A DNA stretch of 44,594 nt from Rhizonema sp. PD37 (GTDB lineage: Bacteria > Cyanobacteriota > Cyanobacteriia > Cyanobacteriales > Nostocaceae). Below are positions 17,768-25,693 of the stretch, piece after piece. A program made the position numbers and the translations under genes. Every line of letters begins with the position of its first letter. Positions within the stretch are counted from its first letter, which is position 1. The stretch covers positions 1-44,594 of the forward strand of contig JAQYWO010000034.1 of the NCBI GenBank assembly GCA_029379215.1. The letters run 5' to 3'. The notes under the pieces were generated by a model. The model was not told the DNA's origin, did no database searches, and saw only the letters and a list, made by a program, of their open reading frames with translations.

Positions 17768-19597
17768 TCAGGAGTCATGGTTCTTACTCCCTGTCTCTCC
17801 CTCTTGTGTCTTCAACTTTATATCAAGTCGTTGCTCTGCGGCTAATCGCTGGAGTGCATAATCATTAAGGTCAACATAATGCATATTGGCTACTAATGTT
17901 GGATGAACTGCCCAAATAAGTTGATACATTTCTTGTGCAATTGCGCGGTAGGAAGGATGTCCTTGTCGTGAACTTCGTAATTCCACAAAATGATAAACTT
18001 CACGAAGATTCAACTTAATTCGCCAGCGGACTCGATAAGCGAAAGGGACAACATATTGTGCTGCATCTGGTAAGTGTGAACTAATCAACTCAGTTGTTTG
18101 TGCAGCATACTCCAATGCTTCGCGCATTTGCGCTTGCAGGTTTGCCAATTCTAGTTCTACTGGAACGACATACCCGTGACGAACAGAGTAGTGTTGGTGT
18201 TCTTGTGTCAAGATCCGGTGTCGGTGCAAGTCACGATAAGCACCAATATCTGCTAGGATATCGAATGTATAATATACTTCTTCAAAAGCACGACCAGGGC
18301 GATGGAACCTAGACTCTCGTTGACCTACATAAGTGTTGATTATCTCAACCCGTTCTGTTGCTGATAAATTAGTAACATAATCTTTAATTTCAGCCAAAGG
18401 AGGATCGGTGTGGGGATAAAGGATCGCGGCAACAACCTTTACTTCAGCATCCTGATCGTACTCAACTAATTGAATTAATGGGGTACTGCTTTGTGTTTTC
18501 GCAAAGCTCGCCGGACGGAATCTTCCGCAAAGCTCGCCTGTGAGAGTACTCTCACAGGCAGACTTTGCGCCCGGCAGACTTTGCCCGAAAAACTTTTGTG
18601 CAAGTTGTTCTGTACGTTCGCGATTTGTTTGAAGGTATCGCGCATATTGGGCACCCCGTTCAGTTTTTGCACGTTTAACAAATGAAGGGATAATTTGATC
18701 TAGCTCTTGTTGCATAGCCGATCCCAGCACACGCACTTCTTCATGAGGTGAGGCAGCAAACTTAACTAGCAAATATTCAAATGCGCGGCCGTTGCCAAAT
18801 AAACCAACGTTAGTTAAAGTTGCCATTGGCAGCAACCCGCGCAACAAATCTAAAGTTTTAGCTTTTGTGGCATTTTTGTACGCTCGTTCTGAGGTATCAG
18901 GATCTCGCGGTGTACAAGTCTGTACCCACGTTAATAGGGGATCGATTAATGCAGTGTACGTGTCGAATAAACGATCTAGGGTGGACTCATAACGCTCTGC
19001 ATATTCGGATGCTATAATAGATGGCTCGCGATAGTAGCGGTAGCGTCCCTTGATTTTTTGATTAAACGGGACATATCTGGTAGATTTTTCTAAGGGAGAA
19101 ATTCCCACACGGCTGTCCTCAAGGGCAATTGAGGCAATATTGCTGATTCCTTCACAGGCAATATGGGCACCTCCAAGTTCTGCAACTGAGTCATCACCAT
19201 AACCAATTAAAACACGATCATAAAACGCTTCTGCTTGTTGAATTGCCACCAATTGGTCAGTGCTATTGTCATATCCTCCACCAATGATATGAGTAAAATG
19301 AGCTTCTGGTGCAAAGCTCGCCGGAGGGAAGCTTCCCTCCGGCAGACTTTGCGCTTTGATAAACTCATCAAGCAGGATACGACGCAAGCTGCGATCGCTA
19401 CGACTATATCGTGAGAACAATGCACCTTTGACAACTTCTGGTAGATTTCGCAAACAAAAGACAGATCGATCTAAATTCGTCATAAAAGGCTGTAGCAAAC
19501 TGCCTTCCTCTTCAGTCAGCGATTCTACAAATTCCTCCATATTGATCACCTTAATTTTGTTCAGTATATGTTGCGTGCTAATTGGTGAAGCGGACAT
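17768..19597 (-). CDS. thyX: FAD-dependent thymidylate synthase, long two-domain form, with two in-frame palindrome insertions
   Basis: ThyX makes dTMP from dUMP with methylene-tetrahydrofolate, NADPH and FAD. This is the long form found in cyanobacteria and chlamydiae: an N-terminal ThyX-like domain (residues about 50-330) and a C-terminal catalytic one. The C-terminal signature reads RHRILTQEHQHYSVRHG, a variant of the family motif RHRxxSxNExSxR, followed by LNLREVYHFVELRSSRQGHPSYR. At 609 residues it is longer than usual; 42 residues come from repeats. Residues 83-96 (QSLPEGSFPPASFA) come from the element at 19311 and residues 339-366 from two nested elements at 18501-18584. Both sit between conserved blocks and keep frame. 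An internal ATG at 19540 with AAGGTG upstream is an alternative start. dut lies upstream on the same strand. Confidence 0.9.
   Translation of the reverse strand: MSASPISTQHILNKIKVINMEEFVESLTEEEGSLLQPFMTNLDRSVFCLRNLPEVVKGALFSRYSRSDRSLRRILLDEFIKAQSLPEGSFPPASFAPEAHFTHIIGGGYDNSTDQLVAIQQAEAFYDRVLIGYGDDSVAELGGAHIACEGISNIASIALEDSRVGISPLEKSTRYVPFNQKIKGRYRYYREPSIIASEYAERYESTLDRLFDTYTALIDPLLTWVQTCTPRDPDTSERAYKNATKAKTLDLLRGLLPMATLTNVGLFGNGRAFEYLLVKFAASPHEEVRVLGSAMQQELDQIIPSFVKRAKTERGAQYARYLQTNRERTEQLAQKFFGQSLPGAKSACESTLTGELCGRFRPASFAKTQSSTPLIQLVEYDQDAEVKVVAAILYPHTDPPLAEIKDYVTNLSATERVEIINTYVGQRESRFHRPGRAFEEVYYTFDILADIGAYRDLHRHRILTQEHQHYSVRHGYVVPVELELANLQAQMREALEYAAQTTELISSHLPDAAQYVVPFAYRVRWRIKLNLREVYHFVELRSSRQGHPSYRAIAQEMYQLIWAVHPTLVANMHYVDLNDYALQRLAAEQRLDIKLKTQEGETGSKNHDS
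18501..18584 (+). repeat. Two nested 42-nt palindromic elements inside thyX
   Basis: An outer element (18501-18526 plus 18569-18584, together 42 nt) has outer stem GCAAAG/CTTTGC and inner arms CCGGACGGA/TCCGCCCGG. A second complete element sits inside its right arm. The outer copy has one A-C mismatch that becomes a G-U pair in the thyX mRNA. Total 84 nt, so the thyX frame is kept. Confidence 0.9.
18527..18568 (+). repeat. 42-nt palindromic element nested inside another copy
   Basis: Outer stem GCAAAG/CTTTGC, inner arms CCTGTGAGA/TCTCACAGG, centre GTAC. GC is repeated directly after it (18569-18570). It interrupts the right arm of the older element. Confidence 0.9.
19311..19352 (+). repeat. 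42-nt palindromic element, in frame in thyX
   Basis: Outer stem GCAAAG/CTTTGC, inner arms CCGGAGGGA/TCCCTCCGG, centre AGCT, so the 22-nt core is a perfect palindrome. GC is repeated after it (19353-19354). Removal gives LDEFIKAPEAHF. Confidence 0.9.
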
Positions 19598-19743
19598 AGA
19601 AAATTATCTTGCATACTCCTGAACCGCCAGAAGAATACAGATATAAAAAACCGCTCCTGAGCCAAGAAAAGAGATCTAGAAAATAAGTAATCTTACACCG
19701 GGAAAGGAGTATAACCGCTTTAGCCATAACCCAATATCTAATG

Positions 19744-20226
19744 CTAGGATTGTTCGTTGCCTGCCTCAACGTAAGTAATGCCTGTTGAACCAAAACCACC
19801 GTTTCCACGTTGAGAAGAGGATAATTCGTCAACTTCCTCAAATTTTCCCCAAGCAACAGGGGCTACAACAAGTTGGGCAATCTTCTGCCCTTTATTAATC
19901 TGGAAGGCAACAGATCCTAAGTTAAGCAAGATAACTTTGATTTCCCCCCTGTAACCAGCATCAACTGTTCCAGGTGTATTCAATATCGTTACACCATGCT
20001 TGAGTGCCAAGCCACTTCGAGGGCGAATCTGTAGTTCAAAACCCATTGGCACCTCTGCTGATAAACCCGTGGGAACGGCAAACCATTGCATCGGTTGCAG
20101 TGTGTAGTCAGTGACAGCGACAACATCAGCACCTGAGTCACCAGGATGTTCGTATCTAGGGAGTTGTGCCTCTGGTGTTAATCGCTTAACCTTAACAATC
20201 ACTCGACTATCAGAAGTCATGTACAT
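19744..20226 (-). CDS. dut: dUTP diphosphatase
   Basis: Trimeric-type dUTPase that hydrolyses dUTP to dUMP, keeping uracil out of DNA and supplying ThyX. All five motifs are visible in 160 residues: motif 1 HPGDSGADVVA, motif 2 RPRSGLA, motif 3 LNTPGTVDAGYRGEIKV, motif 4 INKGQKIAQLVV and motif 5 at the C-terminus RGNGGFGSTG. Start codons at 20226 and 20220 (ATG TAC ATG) are equally possible. It is upstream of thyX on the same strand with a 146-bp gap, and divergent from the dCMP deaminase gene, so three dTMP-supply genes are together. Confidence 0.95.
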   Translation of the reverse strand: MYMTSDSRVIVKVKRLTPEAQLPRYEHPGDSGADVVAVTDYTLQPMQWFAVPTGLSAEVPMGFELQIRPRSGLALKHGVTILNTPGTVDAGYRGEIKVILLNLGSVAFQINKGQKIAQLVVAPVAWGKFEEVDELSSSQRGNGGFGSTGITYVEAGNEQS

Positions 20227-20338
20227 CTACTCAAATTTCAAACTTTTTATTTTACCATTCAAATGCCTTGACCAAGCGGTTTGGCATCGGCACTCCCCAG
20301 TAGACTGTTAAGAGTTAACAGTTTATATTGAATAAATT

Positions 20339-20905
20339 ATGCATGATATTTTGCGAAGAGACGACTCTTACCTCAGACCAACATGGGATGAATACTTTCT
20401 GATGTTGGCTAAATTGGCAGCAACTCGTTCAACTTGCCTTGCTTTTCCAGTAGGCGCTGTGATTGTGAAAAATAAGCAGGTAGTAGCAACGGGTTACAAT
20501 GGCTCACCCTCTGGTTCGGCTCATTGTACGGCTCAGGGATACTGCTATCCTGGGTTAAGTAGTTGCGATGCGAGTAAAACATTACCATCAAGGGCTGTCC
20601 ATGCAGAAGCAAATGCGATCGCCCAAGCAGCAAAGCACGGTATTTGCACAGAGGGGGCAAGTATCTATGTGACTCTAGAACCTTGTCTGTCTTGCTTGAA
20701 GTTAATTATTTCTGCTGGAATTAAGGAAGTTTTTTATGAAACTCTCTTCAATGGTGGAGAGAAAGCTTTAGTAAGAGATTCTTTTGTCAGCGAAGGTTTA
20801 GTAACTCTTAAACAAATTCAGCTATCTGAAGCAACGACACAAAAAGCTGCCCAATTCCTGCTTAATCCGACATCCGTGTTGACATCGGCAACTTTAGGCA
20901 GCTAG
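20339..20905 (+). CDS. dCMP deaminase (ComEB type)
   Basis: A 188-residue cytidine/deoxycytidylate deaminase. The zinc site is complete: HAEANAIAQAA supplies the His ligand and catalytic Glu, and PCLSCLKLI the two Cys ligands. The N-terminal block YFLMLAKLAATRSTC and AVIVKNKQVVATGYNGSPSG are typical of dCMP deaminase, which turns dCMP into dUMP. Cys residues in the ALSxC insert region (HCTAQGYCYPGLSSCD) probably bind a second zinc as in related enzymes. Divergent from dut, 112 bp apart. Together with dut and thyX this gives both routes to dUMP and its methylation. ATG at 20339 is the only reasonable start. Confidence 0.93.
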   Translation: MHDILRRDDSYLRPTWDEYFLMLAKLAATRSTCLAFPVGAVIVKNKQVVATGYNGSPSGSAHCTAQGYCYPGLSSCDASKTLPSRAVHAEANAIAQAAKHGICTEGASIYVTLEPCLSCLKLIISAGIKEVFYETLFNGGEKALVRDSFVSEGLVTLKQIQLSEATTQKAAQFLLNPTSVLTSATLGS

Positions 20906-21013
20906 TCAAGTACTGACACAAAAGTTAAAATAACAACAAGCACGAGTCAAAACCGATACAAATTTAAATTAAAATCAGCGCATCAAAAACTACTCTTACG
21001 GTTGAGCTTAAAT

Positions 21014-21122
21014 TATACAGCACATTGCAAGTAAACGAAGTACAACACTCTCGAGCTAAAAGCCAGACTCTAAGCCCTTTTTACTTCTGACTCCTGACTC
21101 CTGACGAATGTATTCTGCTGTA
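21014..21122. mobile_element. MITE-like element, copy 2
   Basis: Terminal inverted repeats TACAGCA (21016-21022) and TGCTGTA (21116-21122). The left 30 bases (TATACAGCACATTGCAAG onward) closely match the right end of the element at 1052-1150 read on the minus strand. The interior differs and holds a short CTCCTGA tandem repeat. It fills most of the gap between two convergent genes. Confidence 0.5.
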
Positions 21123-21128
21123 AGTAGC

Positions 21129-21665
21129 TCAAGGTTGATGACTACGACGAATCTCTGTAATTTGATCTGCTAAATCCAGAATAGATTTGGGCATTTCTGT
21201 ACCTGTAAAAATGATATCGATATGAGCAGGACGTTTCAAGAGAAAAGCTAAGACTTCCGTTTCGGGAATCAAGCCAAAGTTCATTGCCAAGCTTAACTCA
21301 TCTAACACGACTAGAGAATACTTACCTTCAATAACAATGGACTGTGTATATTGCCATAAGTTTTGGATGGCATGGGTTTCATTCTCTTCTAAATTCGGTG
21401 TATCAATACAACGAGGCAAATCGCAGCGAATCCAATCTAATTTTTGTCCTAATTTGATGGGATATTTATGTCCTTGACGAATACCGCCTTTGAGAAACTG
21501 CACGACTAACACTGGTGTTCCTTGTCCGGCTGTTCTCAGTGCTTGAGCCATGACACTGGTGAAAAAGTTACGATGCGAACTGGTGAAAACCTGTACTAAA
21601 CCTTCTACTGAGTATGAGAGGCTCAAAGTCAAATTTCCGCTATTAGTTTCTAGCTGGGCAACCAT
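21129..21665 (-). CDS. CobO/BtuR-like P-loop family protein lacking Walker A
   Basis: A 178-residue protein with the overall fold of cob(I)alamin adenosyltransferase of the CobO/CobA type: after the first strand comes MAQALRTAGQGTPVLVVQFLKGG, then YSLVVLDELSLAMNFGLI (Walker B-like, DE) and the closing VLAFLLKRPAHIDIIFTGTEMP. However the expected nucleotide loop GxGKGKTT is replaced by TSSHRNFFTS, so ATP binding in the usual way is doubtful. It may be a cyanobacterial paralogue with another function. It is encoded alone, upstream of nothing related to cobalamin. Confidence 0.7.
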   Translation of the reverse strand: MVAQLETNSGNLTLSLSYSVEGLVQVFTSSHRNFFTSVMAQALRTAGQGTPVLVVQFLKGGIRQGHKYPIKLGQKLDWIRCDLPRCIDTPNLEENETHAIQNLWQYTQSIVIEGKYSLVVLDELSLAMNFGLIPETEVLAFLLKRPAHIDIIFTGTEMPKSILDLADQITEIRRSHQP

Positions 21666-22011
21666 AGAAGTGTCTAATTAACTAGGATAAACTAAGTGGT
21701 CAAGAGTTCTTGCACAATTACAATTACTCATTAAAAAGTGTACTCTCCACAACGGTGGGACGGTCAATTATCGTGACTGGAGTCCTAAGAATTACGAATT
21801 GTGCTGAGCAATCCGCGATAATTCAGTTCGGGAAAATGAATATTCTTCAACAATTTGTGATAAAATTTACATCAAAGTTTACCAATGAAAAGTAGGTATT
21901 AGATGGGGTGTAGTCAGGAGTTTTACTTAGAACTTATGGCTACTAAAAGGGTTTTCCCCATCTCCAACTACCTTCATATAAATTTTTCGTCCACTGCTTG
22001 CATTATTACAT
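21666..22011. other. Intergenic region between divergent CobO-like gene and rph
   Basis: A 346-bp gap that must hold both promoters. I see no gene, repeat or clear regulatory site in it; the short frame at 21710-21895 has no coding character. Confidence 0.5.
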
Positions 22012-22752
22012 ATGGTTTGGCAACGTTCAAACGGTCGGCAACCTTGCCAGCTTCGTCCTATTAGCTTTCAACAAGGGTTCACTCTCTTTGCTCCCGGTTC
22101 TGTTCTGGCAAAATTTGGTGATACTCAAGTCCTTTGTACTGTCAGCGTGACTCGCAAAGTACCCAGGTTCTTAGAAGGGACTGGCAAAGGGTGGCTGACA
22201 GCAGAGTACAGAATGCTACCAGGCGCTACTCAGCAAAGGCAAGAAAGGGAATTTTTGAAATTGTCAGGAAGGACTCAAGAAATTCAACGTTTAATCGGAC
22301 GAAGCTTGCGAGCAGCACTGAATTTAGAAAGGCTGGGAGAGTTAACACTGACTGTAGATGCAGATGTGTTGCAAGCAGATGCCGGAACCAGAACAACAGC
22401 TATTACAGGTGGTTTTGTCGCATTAGCTCACGCGATTTCTAAACTATTGTCACAAGGTGTCATAGAGCGATCGCCCCTCATCGGACAGGTTGCAGCAGTT
22501 TCCGTTGGGTTATTGGAGGGAGAGCCATTTTTGGATTTGAACTATGTCGAAGACGTTGCTGCGGCAGTAGATTTCAACGTTGTGATGAACCAACAGCTTG
22601 GAATTATTGAAGTTCAGGGAACAGCTGAAGAAGGAAGCTTTAGCCGGACTCAGTTGCAAGAACTACTAGATTGTGCGGAAAAAGGAATCCAACAGTTGTT
22701 AATCGCCCAGCAGGAAGCAATCTCTAACTGGAACCAACTTTATGAGGTTTAA
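22012..22752 (+). CDS. rph: Ribonuclease PH
   Basis: Phosphorolytic 3'-5' exoribonuclease that trims tRNA 3' ends. The 246-residue protein shows the family landmarks: N-terminal [78 protein letters not shown] and the catalytic region [20 protein letters not shown] with phosphate-binding residues. Length is normal. The start ATG at 22012 matches the conserved beginning. It is monocistronic, followed by a 214-bp gap before the next gene on the same strand. Confidence 0.95.
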   Translation: MVWQRSNGRQPCQLRPISFQQGFTLFAPGSVLAKFGDTQVLCTVSVTRKVPRFLEGTGKGWLTAEYRMLPGATQQRQEREFLKLSGRTQEIQRLIGRSLRAALNLERLGELTLTVDADVLQADAGTRTTAITGGFVALAHAISKLLSQGVIERSPLIGQVAAVSVGLLEGEPFLDLNYVEDVAAAVDFNVVMNQQLGIIEVQGTAEEGSFSRTQLQELLDCAEKGIQQLLIAQQEAISNWNQLYEV

Positions 22753-22966
22753 GAAGGCCACTCTTGAGTAGAGCAAGAGAAACTATGCTCCGCGATAACA
22801 CGTTATTGGCTCAATTAAATGATTAATAATCGTGTGAAAATTTAACATTTTTTAAAAATTGTGTATGTAAGGCATTAATAAACAAATAATTAATGATATA
22901 AAAAGTTTCAAGGGGTAAGAATTTCGCTATTGTATTGCTGGAAGTCACAAAAGTGATCGTAAAGCA

Positions 22967-23689
22967 ATGAACAAAAAGGTTGAAGTCCTCCCCAATAAAG
23001 AGGCACTGATTGCACGTTCGTTAGAATTGATCCTCTCCAAAATTGAACCAGCCATCAAAGAGCGGGGGCAATTTACCATTGCCTTATCTGGCGGCAGCAC
23101 ACCTAAGCCTTTATACGAGGCAATTGCCAAGCAAAAACTACCTTGGGATAAAATTCATGTGTTTTGGGGAGATGAACGCTACGTCTCTGCCGATCATGCA
23201 GATAGCAATCAATTGATGACACATCATGCTTGGCTAGATCACGTTGATATGCCAGCAGCCAACATCCACGCGGTACCAACTTCAGATCCTGAGCCGAGTG
23301 TAGCAGCAGATCAATATGAACAGCATCTGCACGCGTTCTTTCACTCAAGAGCAGGGGAGTTTCCGGCATTGGATGTGATTTTATTGGGAATGGGCGATGA
23401 CGCACATACAGCATCGTTGTTTCCGCAGACAGAGGCACTAAAAGTACGCGATCGCCTGATAACTGTAGGGAACAAAGATAGTAACCAACGAATCACATTC
23501 ACATACCCATTCATTAATGCTTCTCGCTGCGTTATGTTTATAGTTGCTGGTTCAAACAAAAAACCAGCGTTAGCTCAAGTATTCGCAGAGGTAGCAGATG
23601 AATTCACTTACCCATCCCGCTTGATTCATCCCCAAGGAGAACTTTGGTGGTTGCTGGATGCCGCAGCAGGTAGTGACATCAAACTTTAG
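22967..23689 (+). CDS. pgl: 6-phosphogluconolactonase
   Basis: Second enzyme of the oxidative pentose phosphate pathway, hydrolysing 6-phosphogluconolactone. The 240-residue protein has the family segments FTIALSGGSTPKPLYEAIA (near residue 40), IHVFWGDERYVSADHADSN, and LLGMGDDAHTASLFP with the His used in the active site, and ends with HPQGELWWLLDAAA. It belongs to the short DevB-type enzymes rather than the beta-propeller type. In heterocystous cyanobacteria this pathway supplies reductant for nitrogen fixation (general knowledge). No operon partner is seen. Confidence 0.95.
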   Translation: MNKKVEVLPNKEALIARSLELILSKIEPAIKERGQFTIALSGGSTPKPLYEAIAKQKLPWDKIHVFWGDERYVSADHADSNQLMTHHAWLDHVDMPAANIHAVPTSDPEPSVAADQYEQHLHAFFHSRAGEFPALDVILLGMGDDAHTASLFPQTEALKVRDRLITVGNKDSNQRITFTYPFINASRCVMFIVAGSNKKPALAQVFAEVADEFTYPSRLIHPQGELWWLLDAAAGSDIKL

Positions 23690-23778
23690 CTGCCTGACAA
23701 AGAGTCATTAGTTAAAATTAAAAGCTAGAGTTGCTCCTCTGCAAATAGAGCTATATTTCACGATAAAGGCTTAACTTC

Positions 23779-24630
23779 ATGATCGTCTGCCCTAACTGCA
23801 ATCACCCCAACCCAGACGGCGCTGTCCAGTGTGAAGCTTGCTACACCCCATTACCAGCTACAACTAACTGTCCCAGCTGTGGGGCAACCGTGCAGGCAGA
23901 TGCAGCTTTCTGCGGTCAGTGTGGTTATAACCTGCGTAATACAATGGCTTCTACTAATTTAGGCGCAACAGTTGCACCTGACACCCTAGAAGTCCCACCT
24001 CTAGTAACCCCTGACACACTAGTAGAAGCACCACAAACAGTCACAAGTGGATCTACTGACATCCCAACGCCCGATCCAACGCCCGATCTAACACCCGATC
24101 CAACACCCGATCCAACACCCGATCCAACGCCTGAGCCTTCCCCGTTACCGACAGCAGTTCTTGTTCCCGCACAACCAGTTGAAGAGCAGAGCCAGAATTC
24201 TTCACCACCAACCGTTGCGGCTCAAACTTTAATAGAAGAGCCAGAAGCACCACTCCCTCCAGCAGCATCAGCTCCCACCGTTGCTCGAACTCAATTGCAG
24301 CACGTAACTGGAGGGCTTGTCCATGTCCAAACAGATAGGTTGATTGAATTGCCACAAAATCTTTCTGTTATTCATATCGGCAAGCCAAATGACCGCATTC
24401 CACCAGATGTGGATGTTTCAGGATTTCCCGATTCGGAAATTGTCTCTCGAATTCATTCCGATATTCGTATTGAGGGAGATGCTTACTATATAGAAGATGT
24501 TGGCAGTTCTAATGGCACATACATTAACAATTTGCCGCTTTTACCTGGAAACAGACACCGCCTGCGACCAGGCGATCGCATAAGTCTGGGTAAGGGAGAC
24601 TTGGTCACATTCGTATTTCAACTTTCTTAA
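23779..24630 (+). CDS. FHA domain protein with N-terminal zinc ribbons
   Basis: A 283-residue protein in three parts. Residues 1-55 form two zinc ribbons: CPNCNHPNPDGAVQCEAC and CPSCGATVQADAAFCGQC. Residues 55-180 are a Pro/Thr-rich linker that includes a tandem PTPD repeat coded by 12-bp units at about 24068-24135. Residues 190-283 are an FHA domain, with IHIGKPNDRIPPDVDVSGFP, the phosphothreonine-binding SRIHSDI and the SSNGTYINN motif. FHA domains bind phosphothreonine peptides, so it is probably a reader of Ser/Thr kinase signalling. The linker length is likely to vary by repeat slippage. Its kinase partner is not in the window. Confidence 0.9.
   Translation: MIVCPNCNHPNPDGAVQCEACYTPLPATTNCPSCGATVQADAAFCGQCGYNLRNTMASTNLGATVAPDTLEVPPLVTPDTLVEAPQTVTSGSTDIPTPDPTPDLTPDPTPDPTPDPTPEPSPLPTAVLVPAQPVEEQSQNSSPPTVAAQTLIEEPEAPLPPAASAPTVARTQLQHVTGGLVHVQTDRLIELPQNLSVIHIGKPNDRIPPDVDVSGFPDSEIVSRIHSDIRIEGDAYYIEDVGSSNGTYINNLPLLPGNRHRLRPGDRISLGKGDLVTFVFQLS
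24068..24135 (+). repeat. 12-bp tandem repeat coding PTPD units
   Basis: Five to six copies of a unit like CCCGATCCAACG encode repeated PTPD in the FHA protein linker. Copies differ at a few third positions. Confidence 0.8.
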
Positions 24631-24722
24631 TTTTGAGCGGTTAGTCAGTTAACCTGTGAAGGTCGTCATTATAGCCGCCGTTCTCAGTCATATCCCATAC
24701 ACTCTCGCCCTCACCCCATACC

Positions 24723-24744
24723 CCTCTCCCAAGTTTGGGAGAGG
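24723..24744 (+). terminator. Hairpin with 10-bp stem downstream of the FHA gene
   Basis: Arms CCTCTCCCAA (24723-24732) and TTGGGAGAGG (24735-24744) with a 2-nt gap, followed by AATTTT. It is a widespread cyanobacterial repeat form and may double as a terminator. Confidence 0.45.
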
Positions 24745-24882
24745 AATTTTGTGTGTGATTAAAACGAGAACCGCTATAGTCATTAGTCATTTGCAAAACT
24801 TAAATGACTAATCACTTTGGACTTTGGACAAATCATAGTAAACGGTTAGCATAGATTTGAAGTGCAATTAGGAAAGTTAGCC

Positions 24883-25623
24883 ATGAGCAAACTAGGTAAA
24901 AATCTTGAACCTTTGCTTGCAAAAGAAGCCCCTCCTGTCGTTGAACGTATGGGGCTTACCTGGCTCATGGCAGCAGCGATCGCAACGATTTTGCTGTGGC
25001 AATTTCCAGGAGGTGATTACATCCTCTACCCGTTTACGATCTTGGCAACTTGGTTTCACGAAATGGGTCATGGTTTAGCTGCACTTCTCTTAGGAGGACA
25101 GTTTAAGCAGTTACAAATTTCTCCTAACGGTTCTGGTGTCGCTTTTTACGGCGGTGAGTTGTTTCTAGGACATTTTGGACAAGCTCTAGTGGCAGCAGCA
25201 GGACCAATGGGACCGCCAATTGCTGGTGCTATTTTAATCTTAGCCTCTCAGAGTTTTCGCGTAGCTTCCCTATGTTTAAAAATATTGGGAAGTGTTCTCA
25301 TTCTTTCCACACTCATTTGGGTGCGATCGCTCTTTGGAATTGTGGCAATTTCCCTATTGGGTTTGATTATTCTAGGAGTGTCATTCAAATCTCCCAGATG
25401 GGTACAGGGATTTGCCATTCAATTTCTGGGCGTGCAAGCTTGTGTGAGTACCTACAATCAACTCGATTATTTATTTAGCTCCTCTGCTGGTATCGGTTTG
25501 CACTCAGACTCGGCGCAAATACAGCAGCAGTTATTTTTGCCATACTGGTTCTGGGGTGGATTGATGGCGATCGCATCCCTCATCATTCTTGTGCAAAGTC
25601 TCCGTATTGCTTATAAGGAATGA
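24883..25623 (+). CDS. M50-like membrane zinc peptidase family protein
   Basis: I choose ATG 24883 because AGGAAAG lies about 6 bases upstream; a GTG at 24862 would add seven residues. The 246-residue protein is largely hydrophobic, with perhaps five to six membrane segments. A zinc-binding motif is present in TWFHEMGHGLAALLLGG (HExxH). This is the form of the M50B-like family proteins of bacteria and plants, which may be intramembrane proteases, although the distal Asp ligand is not obvious. Substrate unknown. The next gene, a patatin, starts 70 bp downstream on the same strand. Confidence 0.8.
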   Translation: MSKLGKNLEPLLAKEAPPVVERMGLTWLMAAAIATILLWQFPGGDYILYPFTILATWFHEMGHGLAALLLGGQFKQLQISPNGSGVAFYGGELFLGHFGQALVAAAGPMGPPIAGAILILASQSFRVASLCLKILGSVLILSTLIWVRSLFGIVAISLLGLIILGVSFKSPRWVQGFAIQFLGVQACVSTYNQLDYLFSSSAGIGLHSDSAQIQQQLFLPYWFWGGLMAIASLIILVQSLRIAYKE

Positions 25624-25693
25624 GGAGATGGGAGACAGCCAGTCTCTACTCCTCAATGCCAAATTCTTCTTGAAAAATGGAGTAGGAAAAACA

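Noticed and set aside
21710..21895. Open frame of 61 codons before rph
   Set aside because: No ribosome binding site or domain; composition like the surrounding intergenic DNA.
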